Of a stretch of DNA of 44,816 nucleotides, positions 24,802-32,935 are shown one piece after another. The stretch covers positions 1 to 44,816 of the forward strand of contig JAECRA010000034.1 in assembly GCA_015999985.1 (NCBI GenBank), written 5' to 3'. Source of the DNA: Comamonadaceae bacterium. Lineage in GTDB: Bacteria; Pseudomonadota; Gammaproteobacteria; Burkholderiales; Burkholderiaceae_C. Position numbers and translations under genes: made by a program. How positions within the stretch are numbered: position 1 is the first letter of the stretch; each line of letters begins with the position of its first letter. The notes below the pieces were generated by a model. It was not told the origin of the DNA. It saw nothing but the letters and a program-made list of their open reading frames with translations, and ran no database searches.

Positions 24802-26367
24802 TCACGGCCTGACGCCAGTCCGTGCCTTGGGCCCGGTCTGAGTACGCAAACGGTGCTGCGCAGCCTCAATGAACTGACACAAGTAAGGCCTGGTCTCGCG
24901 TGGGTCGATCAAGTCCTCTACTGCGAAAGCCTCAGCAGTGCGAAACGGTGAGGACAGCGCTCTGAGCTCTGCCTCAATCTCGGCCTCCCGAGCCTGGGGA
25001 TCAGGCGCTTCCTCAATCTCCTTGCGGTAGGCGGCCTTGACGCCGCCCTCGATCGGCAGCGAACCCCAGCTTGCAGATGGCCAAGCAATCTTGAAGTTCA
25101 ACCCACTGCGGTCCATCACGCTGCCGCCTGCCACTCCGAAACACTTGCGGACAATGACCGTGTAGATCGGAACTGTGGCCTGTGCCAATGCATAACGTTG
25201 CTGAATGCCAAAGCGCATGATGGCTTCGGATTCCGATTCCACCCCGACCAGCAGGCCAGGCACATCGACAAAGAACACCAGCGGGATATTGAACGAATCG
25301 CAAAGCTCGATGAAGTGCGATTGCTTGCGCGCCGCCTTCACATCCACGATGCCGCCAACCATGGGGTTGTTGGCGATCACACCCACCACATGCCCGTTCA
25401 TCCGAGCCAGAGAGGTGATCACCGCGCGCCCGAAGGTGGGCTGGATTTCGAACATGGAACCCTCATCGACCACCATGCCGACCAATTTTTTCATGTTGTA
25501 GGCACGCCGGTCGGAGCGCGGAACGATGTCGACCAGTGCATCTTCACAGCGGTCGACCCGATCGGCAGACACGATCGAGGGCGGCAGCTCCCAGGCGTTC
25601 TGAGGCATGTAGGAAAGAAAGCGGCGAATCTGCTGCAGGCAATCTTCTTCGTTCGCCGCCACGTTGTCGATGGTGCCGGCGGTGTCCGCAGCGATCTTGG
25701 CACCGCCCAGGTCGTTCTTGTGCAAGCGCGTGCCGAAGGCCCGTTCGACCACGGGTGGTCCTGCGGCAAATATCTGGCTGGTATCACGCACCATCACCGT
25801 CCAGTGGGCGAGGACTGCCCGGCCCGCTGGCCCGCCCGCCACAGTCCCCATGACCGCACTGACGACAGGCACGATGCCCATCAAGGAAGCCGAGCGCTCA
25901 AAACCGTCCCAGCCATATCCAGGGATAACCGAATACCCTTTGCGCTTGACCGTATTGACGGTACCGCCAGTACCATCGATCAGGTTGATCAACGGAATGC
26001 GGTACTCAAAGGCCAGATCCTCGACAAACCCTCCTTGCCCGCCCTTGCGCCGGTCGCTGCCAAAGCCGGTGCCGGCACGGATGGTGTAGTCCTCGCCGCC
26101 TACTGCGACGGCTCGCCCGTCAATGGCGCCCAGTCCCATGACATAGGGCGCAGGCTCGAAGCCTGTGAGCTTGCCATCGGTGTAGGTCGCCTTGCCCGCA
26201 AGCTTGCCAACCTCCCGAAACGATCGCTCATCGAGCAAACCGGAGATGCGTTCACGCACCGTCAGCTTGCCCGCGGCGTGGTGCTTTTCTACGGCGGCAA
26301 CCCCACCGCAGGCCTCAGCCAACTCCCTGCGGCGATGGATCTCTTGCGCTTCTTCTCTCCAACTCAT
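24802..26367 (-). CDS. acyl-CoA carboxylase carboxyltransferase subunit
   Basis: A 521-residue biotin-dependent carboxyltransferase of the propionyl-CoA/methylmalonyl-CoA decarboxylase beta type, with both crotonase-like halves. N-half: KLTVRERISGLLDERSF, GGEDYTIRAGTGFG, PLINLIDGTGGTVN and MGTVAGGPAGRAVLAH; C-half: VVGVIANNPMVGGIVDVKAARK, IPLVFFVDVPGLLVG and KCFGVAGGSVMDRSG. The two Gly-Gly turns form the oxyanion holes. It carboxylates (or decarboxylates) an acyl-CoA through biotinyl-lysine. The small biotinyl domain encoded upstream in the operon is the likely carrier; a biotin carboxylase is not in the window. AAGGAG 8 nt before ATG. Confidence 0.92.
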   Translation of the reverse strand: MSWREEAQEIHRRRELAEACGGVAAVEKHHAAGKLTVRERISGLLDERSFREVGKLAGKATYTDGKLTGFEPAPYVMGLGAIDGRAVAVGGEDYTIRAGTGFGSDRRKGGQGGFVEDLAFEYRIPLINLIDGTGGTVNTVKRKGYSVIPGYGWDGFERSASLMGIVPVVSAVMGTVAGGPAGRAVLAHWTVMVRDTSQIFAAGPPVVERAFGTRLHKNDLGGAKIAADTAGTIDNVAANEEDCLQQIRRFLSYMPQNAWELPPSIVSADRVDRCEDALVDIVPRSDRRAYNMKKLVGMVVDEGSMFEIQPTFGRAVITSLARMNGHVVGVIANNPMVGGIVDVKAARKQSHFIELCDSFNIPLVFFVDVPGLLVGVESESEAIMRFGIQQRYALAQATVPIYTVIVRKCFGVAGGSVMDRSGLNFKIAWPSASWGSLPIEGGVKAAYRKEIEEAPDPQAREAEIEAELRALSSPFRTAEAFAVEDLIDPRETRPYLCQFIEAAQHRLRTQTGPKARTGVRP

Positions 26368-26379
26368 GCTGACATCTCC

Positions 26380-26406
26380 TTCATTGGCTTTATTGGCTTC
26401 ATTTGC
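26380..26406. repeat. three 9-bp tandem repeats between carboxyltransferase and Bug genes
   Basis: TTCATTGGC, TTTATTGGC, TTCATTTGC in direct tandem at 26380-26406; the last units include the stop codon of the minus-strand Bug gene (26399-26401). The array lies just before the carboxyltransferase Shine-Dalgarno and could vary intercistronic spacing. Confidence 0.6.
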
Positions 26407-27412
26407 TTTGCAGCTTCAGGTCATCGATAAGACTTTTGGTGGCCGTGTATTCCGTGGCCAGGTAGCGACTCATCTCCGCTGAGCCCATGAACATGGGCCG
26501 CCAGTTCTGCGCCGCCAGGAACTTCTTCCATTCAGGGGTTTCGCTCACAGTGCGGAACGCGTCTTCCCAGTACTGGATCTGCTCAGGCGTCATGCCCTTG
26601 GGCCCGAGCACGCCCTGTACCGATGAAAAGACTGCTGGCACGCCCTGCTCAGTCCATGTGGGAATAGACGACAGCACGCCCCCTAGGCGCTCTGCCGACG
26701 CCACTGCGATCACCCGAATCTTTCCGGCTTGCATCTGCGTGATCACATTGGGTGTGGACGCAGCCACCAGATCCAGATGCCCGCCCAGCAGTGCTGTCAT
26801 CGATTCCGCAGATGACTTGAACGGAATCATCTGCAGCTTGGCGATGTCCACACCGGCCACCTTGAGCGGTTTCGCGATGCCCGCGTGTATGTGGTTGCCG
26901 ATAGCGGTGGCCACCCCAATGGAGAGCGAGTTGGGCGCCGCCTTGAGTTTGTCGACGAGATCCTTCGCGTTCTTGATGGGCGAATCCGTACGCACCGCCA
27001 CGACGATCGACTCCTCCAGCATGACGGCGATGGGCGTCAGCTCTTCATAGGTCGCCGCTACATTGCCAATGGCTCGGGCATTGAGCATGCCTGTGGTGAA
27101 CGTGGACAGCCAATGCCCATCGCCCGTATGCTGAAGCAAGGCTTGAATCGCAACCGTCCCGGCCCCACCGCTGCGGTTGGAGACAATGATGGGCTGATCG
27201 ATCATCTTCTTGCGTTCCAGCGACTGCGTGATCTCACGAGCCGCAAGATCCAGCGCCGCCCCGGGACCTGAGGGGACCAGGTATTCCACCTTGCGAGTAG
27301 GCTGCCAGCCCTGGGCAGACGCCAGGGAGGGCCACCCCACAGCCAACGCAGCCGCCGCTGCTGTACAGGCCAAAAAACGCGAAACCGACGCAAACTGAAC
27401 AACGATATTCAT
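26399..27412 (-). CDS. Bug-family periplasmic binding protein
   Basis: A 337-residue TctC-type receptor with a Sec signal peptide (RFLACTAAAAALAVGWPSLASAQG). Mature part: WQPTRKVEYLVPSGPGAALDLAAREITQ, NRSGGAGTVAIQALLQHTGDG and LLGGHLDLVAASTPNVITQMQAGKIRVIAVASAERL. It resembles the Bug protein two genes on, including the shared SIGNHIHAGIAKPLK-like stretch and the NVIT-MQ-GKIR motif, and differs from the one in the meta-cleavage cluster. A near-perfect AAGGAGG precedes the ATG, implying high expression. No TctA or TctB gene accompanies it. Confidence 0.93.
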   Translation of the reverse strand: MNIVVQFASVSRFLACTAAAAALAVGWPSLASAQGWQPTRKVEYLVPSGPGAALDLAAREITQSLERKKMIDQPIIVSNRSGGAGTVAIQALLQHTGDGHWLSTFTTGMLNARAIGNVAATYEELTPIAVMLEESIVVAVRTDSPIKNAKDLVDKLKAAPNSLSIGVATAIGNHIHAGIAKPLKVAGVDIAKLQMIPFKSSAESMTALLGGHLDLVAASTPNVITQMQAGKIRVIAVASAERLGGVLSSIPTWTEQGVPAVFSSVQGVLGPKGMTPEQIQYWEDAFRTVSETPEWKKFLAAQNWRPMFMGSAEMSRYLATEYTATKSLIDDLKLQSK

Positions 27413-27421
27413 GGAAACCTC

Positions 27422-27433
27422 CTTGATATCAAG
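27422..27433. promoter_or_regulatory. 12-bp perfect palindrome at the Bug gene leader
   Basis: CTTGATATCAAG immediately upstream of, and overlapping, the AAGGAGG ribosome binding site of the 27412 gene. Could be an operator half of the local MarR regulator, or a small structure affecting translation. Confidence 0.4.
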
Positions 27434-27513
27434 ATATTCAAAGCCTCATCACGATGGCCGGTGCGCTTGCTCAGTGGCGAGGCTTAGCGTTCGCCGGACA
27501 CCAACTTTGCTCA

Positions 27514-27532
27514 GTGCCATGCTTTTTGGCAC
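27514..27532. terminator. small hairpin between biotinyl-domain and Bug genes
   Basis: GTGCCA-N7-TGGCAC on the plus strand, 27514-27532, with T-rich loop. Sits in a 134-bp intercistronic gap that otherwise shows no gene; may attenuate the minus-strand transcript. Confidence 0.3.
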
Positions 27533-27546
27533 CACCCTCACGCATC

Positions 27547-27768
27547 TCAGGTCTGCACAATGGCGACGACCTGTCCGTCCTCCACGGCGTCTCCCTCACC
27601 GACCATGAGCTCGACGACCTCTCCGCCTTTCTCACTGTCCACGGGGATTTCCATCTTCATGGACTCCACCACCATGACGGTGCCTTCAGCCTCGACCCTC
27701 TGGCCGACTGCAACCAGGATCTTCCAGACTTTTCCAGTCACCTCGGACTTCACTTCAATGCGTGCCAT
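27547..27768 (-). CDS. stand-alone biotinyl (BCCP-like) carrier domain
   Basis: A 73-residue protein consisting solely of a biotin/lipoyl attachment fold: MARIEVKSEVTGKVWKILVAVGQ...VVESMKMEIPV...GEVVELMVGEGDAVEDGQVV. The ESMKMEI motif carries the biotinylation lysine (Lys38). It should be biotinylated by BirA and ferry carboxyl groups to the carboxyltransferase encoded downstream. AAGGAG is 6 nt before this ATG but touches the ATG at 27774, so the shorter start is chosen. First gene of the minus-strand operon opposite the MarR gene. Confidence 0.9.
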   Translation of the reverse strand: MARIEVKSEVTGKVWKILVAVGQRVEAEGTVMVVESMKMEIPVDSEKGGEVVELMVGEGDAVEDGQVVAIVQT

Positions 27769-27862
27769 CGACATCTCCTTCGTTCAAAAGTTGCCACCGA
27801 CTGAAATGCAAGGCGCGTTGCCTGCATCCGCGCCAACTGCGTGGGACGGTTCATTTCAGAAT

Positions 27863-27884
27863 CTAAATTCAAACCCATATTTAG
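27863..27884. promoter_or_regulatory. candidate MarR operator
   Basis: Perfect inverted repeat CTAAAT-N10-ATTTAG in an AT-rich patch between the divergent biotinyl-domain and MarR genes. A second repeat ATTTC-N12-GAAAT lies at 27911-27932. Placement fits control of both directions. Confidence 0.4.
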
Positions 27885-27964
27885 TCAACATCGTTTACCA
27901 TCAAGTCGCAATTTCTCGAAACGACGTGAAATGACGCGAATGGCGGTGCTACATTCCCCGGCTC

Positions 27965-28453
27965 ATGCTCACTAGAAATCAACTGCAAACCCTGCAAGCC
28001 GCCAGGCGACATGGCATTGGCCGCCTGCTTTTGCTGACCCGACGCGATTTCCTCGATCGCCTGACCGATCACATGGCCAATGACAATTTCGTCAAGAGCC
28101 ACGCCACTGGACACAAGGCCGTCATGGGCCAGGCCAGCGGGAGATTGCTTCCCTTCATCGATCTGGACGGTACGCGCAGCGTCGACCTCGCCCGCCGCAT
28201 GGGTGTGTCCAAACAGGCGGTAGGACGCTTGGTCAAGGAACTGGAAGAGGCCGGGTTGCTGCATCGAGAACCCGACGGTGCCGACAAGCGCGCCTTTCTG
28301 GTCAAGTTCACCGAGCCTGGCTTGGAATACCTCAGATGCATGCACGCCAGCATCCAGCTGATTGAAGACGAATACACGGAACTCGTTGGTGCCGAACGCA
28401 TGAAATCCCTGCGCGAAGCTCTGATCCAGATCGCTTATGGTGATGAGAAATGA
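27965..28453 (+). CDS. MarR-family transcriptional regulator
   Basis: A 162-residue winged-helix protein. The DNA-binding part reads RSVDLARRMGVSKQAVGRLVKELEEAGLLHREPDGADKRAFLVKFTEPGLEYL, with recognition helix SKQAVGRLV and the wing DxxDKR motif (GADKRAFL). MarR proteins usually repress a divergent operon until a phenolic or acid ligand binds. It faces the biotinyl-domain operon and its stop overlaps the start of the next gene. No strong Shine-Dalgarno seen before ATG 27965. Confidence 0.9.
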   Translation: MLTRNQLQTLQAARRHGIGRLLLLTRRDFLDRLTDHMANDNFVKSHATGHKAVMGQASGRLLPFIDLDGTRSVDLARRMGVSKQAVGRLVKELEEAGLLHREPDGADKRAFLVKFTEPGLEYLRCMHASIQLIEDEYTELVGAERMKSLREALIQIAYGDEK

Positions 28454-29403
28454 AAGTTGTCTACTGGCCCAATATCCCCCTGGGACGCGATGAGCTCATT
28501 GCCATGCTCCAGCAAGTTGCTGGCATTGACCTGGAAATCGTCAAAACCAGGGAAGAGGTTGCCCGTGCCTTGCCCACCGCCCAGGGTTTGATATCCGCCA
28601 ATCCCTCGCCCGAAGAAGCGGCCCTGATCGCATCCATCGTCAAATCAGGTAGCGCACTGCAATGGATGCACGTGGTGAGTTCCGGCAACGACGGCGTGCC
28701 GTTGTGCGAATTGCCACCTGAGATCCGGACGTCGAACACGCCAGGCGCCACAGCCAATGCAGTGGGTGACCATGCGATTGCACTGCTGTTCGCCTTGCTG
28801 CGTGGCTTGCCCATCGCGTGGGAGCAACAGCGCGCGCACAATTGGTCCAAGGGACTTCTTTCACGCCAAGCCACTTCCATCGAAGGCAAGACGGTGACGC
28901 TTCTTGGCAACGGCGCCATTGGTCAATACCTGGCAAAAGTCCTGGCAGGTTTCGATGTCAACATCCGCTTCGTCTCGCGCAGCCTGCCCGACGGCGCCGG
29001 CGGAACCGTCTCGTTTCAATTGCATCAGATCAACGACGCGCTGCAAGGAGCAGATGTCCTTATTTGCGCCATATCCCTGAGTGACTTGACTAAAGGCATC
29101 GTTTCCGAAACCGCGATCCGGCAGATGAACGCGGGCAGCATCGTCATCAACGTGGGGCGCGGCCCCCTGGTTGAACGCCACGGATTGCTGCGTTGTCTGC
29201 AAGACGGCCATTTGAGAGGCGCAGGCCTTGATGTCACTGACCCCGAGCCCTTGCTTGCGGACGACGAACTCTGGTCAGCGCCCAATCTGATCATCACACC
29301 GCACTACGCTGGAGCGGGCAGTAGGCAGGCGGGGGCCCGGGTCGCCGCAGTCGCTGAAGCCGTCATTGCCTCGGAGCTTCAGCGTCGCACACGGCCCGTT
29401 TGA
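28450..29403 (+). CDS. D-isomer-specific 2-hydroxyacid dehydrogenase
   Basis: A 317-residue NAD(P)-dependent oxidoreductase acting on D-2-hydroxy acids or 2-keto acids. NAD loop LLGNGAIGQYLAKVLAGFD, catalytic Arg region INVGRGPLVE, Glu in DVTDPEPLLADDELW and catalytic His in ITPHYAGAG are all present. Overlaps the MarR gene by ATGA at 28450, so the two are co-translated. Likely redox step in the pathway served by the divergent carboxylase/CoA-transferase operon; the substrate is unknown. Confidence 0.92.
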   Translation: MKVVYWPNIPLGRDELIAMLQQVAGIDLEIVKTREEVARALPTAQGLISANPSPEEAALIASIVKSGSALQWMHVVSSGNDGVPLCELPPEIRTSNTPGATANAVGDHAIALLFALLRGLPIAWEQQRAHNWSKGLLSRQATSIEGKTVTLLGNGAIGQYLAKVLAGFDVNIRFVSRSLPDGAGGTVSFQLHQINDALQGADVLICAISLSDLTKGIVSETAIRQMNAGSIVINVGRGPLVERHGLLRCLQDGHLRGAGLDVTDPEPLLADDELWSAPNLIITPHYAGAGSRQAGARVAAVAEAVIASELQRRTRPV

Positions 29404-29439
29404 GGCAGGAGAGGCTGCTCCAACGTCCGCCAGGCAAAA

Positions 29440-31029
29440 CTAAAGCATCTCGTCAGGCGCCAAAGGCCCCCACAATCGGAGGATCAGCCGCAGCATAAGG
29501 CTGGCGTCTGGCTCCGTACTGGCGTCGTCAAAATCCGCCCCGGGCGGAGCCTGCCAGACCAGGCCTCCATTGTCCCCGTCCAGTTTCAGCTTCCACGCCC
29601 CCTCATCAAGAGTCTGCTCAATCAGCTTGCTGGCCTGGCTCGACAAGGCTCGGCTTCGAATGAGCAAGGCCACTTCGCTATTTTGAAGTTGTGATCGCAG
29701 ATCAAGGTTCATTGAACCTATGCTGATAAGGCGACCATCAATGACAATCAGTTTGGCGTGAAGACTGGCCTTGGAGCCGCCCCCGGAAGAACCGAAAACC
29801 GTACGCGCCATCTCCCGCTGCAGGGCACGCATCTCATGCAACTCCGCGCCCATCTTGATCAAATCCTGCCTGTAGCGCGCATAGCCAACATGGGCCAGCG
29901 GCGCATCATTGGATGCCAGAGAATTGGTCAGTATGCGAATGCGCACGCCCCGTGCGCGCATGCCAGCCAGGAACTCCATCATCTTGGGACCGGGCACAAA
30001 ATAAGGCGAGACGATGAGCACTTCCTGCCGAGCCTGCTGCATCCACGAAAGCAATCCGTCGATCACGGTATCTTGCTCTTTTTCTGTGACCTGTTCGTTT
30101 TCTTCCGGGACCAGCTTGGCTGGTTTGTCCACCAAAAGTGCAGCCGACGCCCAAATCAAAGGCTCGCTTTTCAGATCCATGGCGGCAGGCAGATCGTCGA
30201 TCACTTTTCGGTCGGCAGGAGTGGCCTCGGCCTTCTTTGCAGACTCACGCAGAACTTTAAGTTCATCCGAGGTGATGAGCGAAGGCACGGGATAGGCTAA
30301 TTTATCGTTCCAGTATCGATCGAAACTGGCGGACATGTCCTGGACGATGGCCCCTGCAGCCAGCACGTCCATATCAATGAAGTTGCTCTCTTGCGCATGC
30401 CCGAAATAGGCGTCGCCCAGGTTACGGCCCCCGGTGATGCCCCAGGCGTTGTCAGCGATATACAGCTTGTTGTGCATGCGGTGCTGGATGCGCATGAAAT
30501 CATTGAGCGACCCCAATGCGCGCAAGGCGCCTGAACCTCGCCCACCCGGAAGGGGATTGAACATGCGCATTTCCACCCCGGGTACAAAGGCCATGCGCAT
30601 GATCTGCGCATTTTTCCCAGTGGAGTGGAAATCGTCGAGCAGAATGCGGACCCTCACGCCCCGTGCTGCAGCCTGGCGCACGGCGCGCAGCAACTGTGCA
30701 GTGCTGGGGTCCGAATGGATGGCGTAATACTGAATGTCCAGAGTTTTTTCCGCTTGCTGGGTCAGGGCCAAGCGACTCGAGTAGGCGGAGTCGGCGGAAT
30801 CTATCAACGTGAACCCCGAATAGCCAGGGCGGACAGTCGGGCGCCTGGACTTGGCCAAGTCGCCCAAAGAGGTGGCGACGTCCGGCTTCAGCGCTGTGGA
30901 AACAGGCCGGTCCACATAGTCCGGCAAGCTCGCGCACCCTGTGAAAGCCAACAGGGTTAACGCCATCAAGCCCGACACTAAAGCGTAGCGAGCGGCAAAC
31001 CTGGCAACTTTGGAAAACACTTGGGACAT
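29440..31029 (-). CDS. phospholipase D-family cardiolipin synthase (ClsC-like) lipoprotein
   Basis: A 529-residue protein with two HKD motifs: HRMHNKLYIADNAWGITGGRN and SLHAKLIVIDGRLISIGSMN, the PLD-fold catalytic pair. The N-terminus has a hydrophobic signal ending TGC (Cys32), so it is a likely lipoprotein. ClsC (YmdC) makes cardiolipin from phosphatidylglycerol and phosphatidylethanolamine. Start at ATG 31029; the ORF extends to 31083 without signal-peptide character. It follows rodA on the same strand. Confidence 0.9.
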   Translation of the reverse strand: MSQVFSKVARFAARYALVSGLMALTLLAFTGCASLPDYVDRPVSTALKPDVATSLGDLAKSRRPTVRPGYSGFTLIDSADSAYSSRLALTQQAEKTLDIQYYAIHSDPSTAQLLRAVRQAAARGVRVRILLDDFHSTGKNAQIMRMAFVPGVEMRMFNPLPGGRGSGALRALGSLNDFMRIQHRMHNKLYIADNAWGITGGRNLGDAYFGHAQESNFIDMDVLAAGAIVQDMSASFDRYWNDKLAYPVPSLITSDELKVLRESAKKAEATPADRKVIDDLPAAMDLKSEPLIWASAALLVDKPAKLVPEENEQVTEKEQDTVIDGLLSWMQQARQEVLIVSPYFVPGPKMMEFLAGMRARGVRIRILTNSLASNDAPLAHVGYARYRQDLIKMGAELHEMRALQREMARTVFGSSGGGSKASLHAKLIVIDGRLISIGSMNLDLRSQLQNSEVALLIRSRALSSQASKLIEQTLDEGAWKLKLDGDNGGLVWQAPPGADFDDASTEPDASLMLRLILRLWGPLAPDEML

Positions 31030-31086
31030 TCTCTGCAGATGATAGTGCGTGCCAAAAACCCGTGTGCAAACCCTATCGCCCAAAAT

Positions 31087-32235
31087 TCACATGGATCTTC
31101 GCGCTTTGGCAATCGACATCAGGATTCCAAGGCCCAGGCCGAGAGTGACCATGGCGGTTCCGCCATAGCTGATGAACGGCAGCGGCACGCCCACCACGGG
31201 CAAAATCCCACTGACCATGCCCATGTTGACGAAAGCGTAGGTAAAAAAGATGCTGGTCACGCCAGCCGCCAGGAGCCTGGAAAACAGAGTGGGCGCTTCC
31301 GCGGCAATGACCATCCCGCGCGACACCAGAAAGATGAAGCCAGCGATCAGACCCAGGTTGCCAAGCAGGCCAAATTCCTCAGAGAACGCCGCGAAAATGA
31401 AATCCGTGGTGCGCTCGGGTATGAATTCCAGGTGAGTCTGGGTGCCTTGCATGAAGCCCTTGCCATGCAGGCCCCCTGAGCCAATGGCGATCATGCCCTG
31501 CAAAATATGGAAGCCTTTTCCTAGAGGATCCCGGGCGGGATCCAGCAGTGTGCAGATGCGTTGCTGTTGATATTCGTGAAGCACCGGCCACCGCACACCC
31601 TCCGCGCATATCTGCGGCTCATAGGCCACGATCAGGACGATGCCAATAAGGCCTATCACCACCGGCGGAAGGACCAGCTTCCAGGGCAGCCCTGCAAAGA
31701 AGATGACCGCAAGGCCTGCCGACATGACCAGCAGTGATGTGCCGAGATCGGGCTGCTTCATGATCAGGCCCACCGGCACAGCCAGCAATATGAAGGCAAT
31801 CACAAAATCCATCGGCCTCTTATGGCCCTCCCGCTGCTGAAACCACCAGGCCAACATCAGCGGTGTCGCAATTTTTAGCAGTTCACTCGGTTGTATGACA
31901 ATCCCGACGTTGATCCACCTCTGCGCGCCCTTTTTGGTAATTCCAAATATGGCGACGGCGATCAGCAGGGCTACTCCGAAGGCGTACAGCGGAGGAGCCA
32001 ACGCCATCAAGCGCTGCGGCGGCACTTGAGAGACGACGAACAAGATCCCGCCGGCCAGCATCATATTGCGGGCATGATCAAAAAATCGTGTGCCATGGTC
32101 AAAGCCAGACGAATACATGGCCATCAGGCCGGCACCGGCCAACAGCAACACGGCCAGAAGCAGCAGCCAATCGAAGCCGCGCAACATGGGTAGCATGCGT
32201 TGCCACAGGGGGGGTCGTTCCAACACTACAGGCAT
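31087..32235 (-). CDS. rodA: rod shape-determining protein RodA (SEDS glycosyltransferase)
   Basis: A 382-residue SEDS-family peptidoglycan polymerase with about ten membrane segments. Family motifs: INVGIVIQPSELLKIATPLMLAWW, KQPDLGTSLLV, QGTQTHLEFIPERTTDFIFAAFSEEFGLLGN and GVPLPFISYGGTAMVTLG. RodA works with a class B PBP (PBP2/MrdA) and MreBCD in side-wall elongation; mrdA is not adjacent here. Starts at ATG 32235, 42 bp from the divergent yqiA-like gene, without a visible Shine-Dalgarno. Confidence 0.97.
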   Translation of the reverse strand: MPVVLERPPLWQRMLPMLRGFDWLLLLAVLLLAGAGLMAMYSSGFDHGTRFFDHARNMMLAGGILFVVSQVPPQRLMALAPPLYAFGVALLIAVAIFGITKKGAQRWINVGIVIQPSELLKIATPLMLAWWFQQREGHKRPMDFVIAFILLAVPVGLIMKQPDLGTSLLVMSAGLAVIFFAGLPWKLVLPPVVIGLIGIVLIVAYEPQICAEGVRWPVLHEYQQQRICTLLDPARDPLGKGFHILQGMIAIGSGGLHGKGFMQGTQTHLEFIPERTTDFIFAAFSEEFGLLGNLGLIAGFIFLVSRGMVIAAEAPTLFSRLLAAGVTSIFFTYAFVNMGMVSGILPVVGVPLPFISYGGTAMVTLGLGLGILMSIAKARRSM

Positions 32236-32277
32236 AGCGAATTATCCGCTCTAGTTGGATGATGGAGAATCCAAAGC

Positions 32278-32868
32278 ATGAGCACCAGCCACCTTCTTTA
32301 CTTGCACGGGTTCCGGTCTTCACCCCAATCTGCCAAGGCCCGCCAAATGGGCGAGCGGGTGGCAGCCCAATATCCGGGCGTTACCTGGTGGTGCCCGCAG
32401 CTCCCCCCCTCGCCCGCCGAGGCGGCCGCCTTGATTGACCATGGAACGAAAACCTGGCCAACAGAGAACATGGCGATTGTGGGCTCTTCACTGGGGGGGT
32501 TTTATGCGACCTGGCTTGCCCAGCGGCGGGCCTGCCGCGCAGTCTTGCTCAACCCTGCCGTCAACCCGGCTCGCGATTTAGCCGCCTATATTGGTGAATT
32601 GAGTGCCTGGCACGACCCTGCCGAGCAGTTTTTCTTCAGGTCGGAATACATTGAGGAGTTGCGCAACCTGGAAAGTGGCGAGATCAGGCATCCAGAGCGC
32701 ATCTACGCGCTCATTGCGAAAGGCGATGAGCTGCTCGACTGGCGGGAAATGTTTTCCCGATATGCCGCCTGCCATATCCAATTGCTGGAAGGGAGTGATC
32801 ACGCCTTGTCGGATTTTGAACTGCACCTGGGACAGGTGCTGGAGTTTCTGCGACTGCGGTCGTCTTAG
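32278..32868 (+). CDS. YqiA/YcfP-family alpha/beta hydrolase (esterase)
   Basis: A 196-residue small esterase. LLYLHGFRSSPQSAKARQMGE at the N-terminus and the nucleophile elbow VGSSLGGFYATWLA (Ser in GSSLG) match YqiA, an esterase acting on short acyl and acyl-CoA-like substrates; the catalytic His is in EGSDHALSDFE. GGAG lies 11 nt upstream of the ATG. In relatives it directly precedes the RNB exoribonuclease gene; here the patatin islet separates them. Confidence 0.9.
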   Translation: MSTSHLLYLHGFRSSPQSAKARQMGERVAAQYPGVTWWCPQLPPSPAEAAALIDHGTKTWPTENMAIVGSSLGGFYATWLAQRRACRAVLLNPAVNPARDLAAYIGELSAWHDPAEQFFFRSEYIEELRNLESGEIRHPERIYALIAKGDELLDWREMFSRYAACHIQLLEGSDHALSDFELHLGQVLEFLRLRSS

Positions 32869-32893
32869 CGCCATAGGATCCATCAGCCAGCCC

Positions 32894-32935
32894 GGCAGGT
32901 GCGCCTGCCCCGGACTGACCGATGACAGAGGTCAG
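32894..32935. terminator. two hairpins between convergent yqiA-like and patatin genes
   Basis: GGCAGG-TGCG-CCTGCC (32894-32909) followed by CTGACC-N9-GGTCAG (32915-32935). The second overlaps the patatin stop codon. They lie in a 63-bp convergent gap and may end both transcripts. Confidence 0.5.

Noticed and set aside
25198-26430. 410-residue open frame antisense to the carboxyltransferase
   Set aside because: His/Arg-rich shadow frame; opposite strand has all family motifs.
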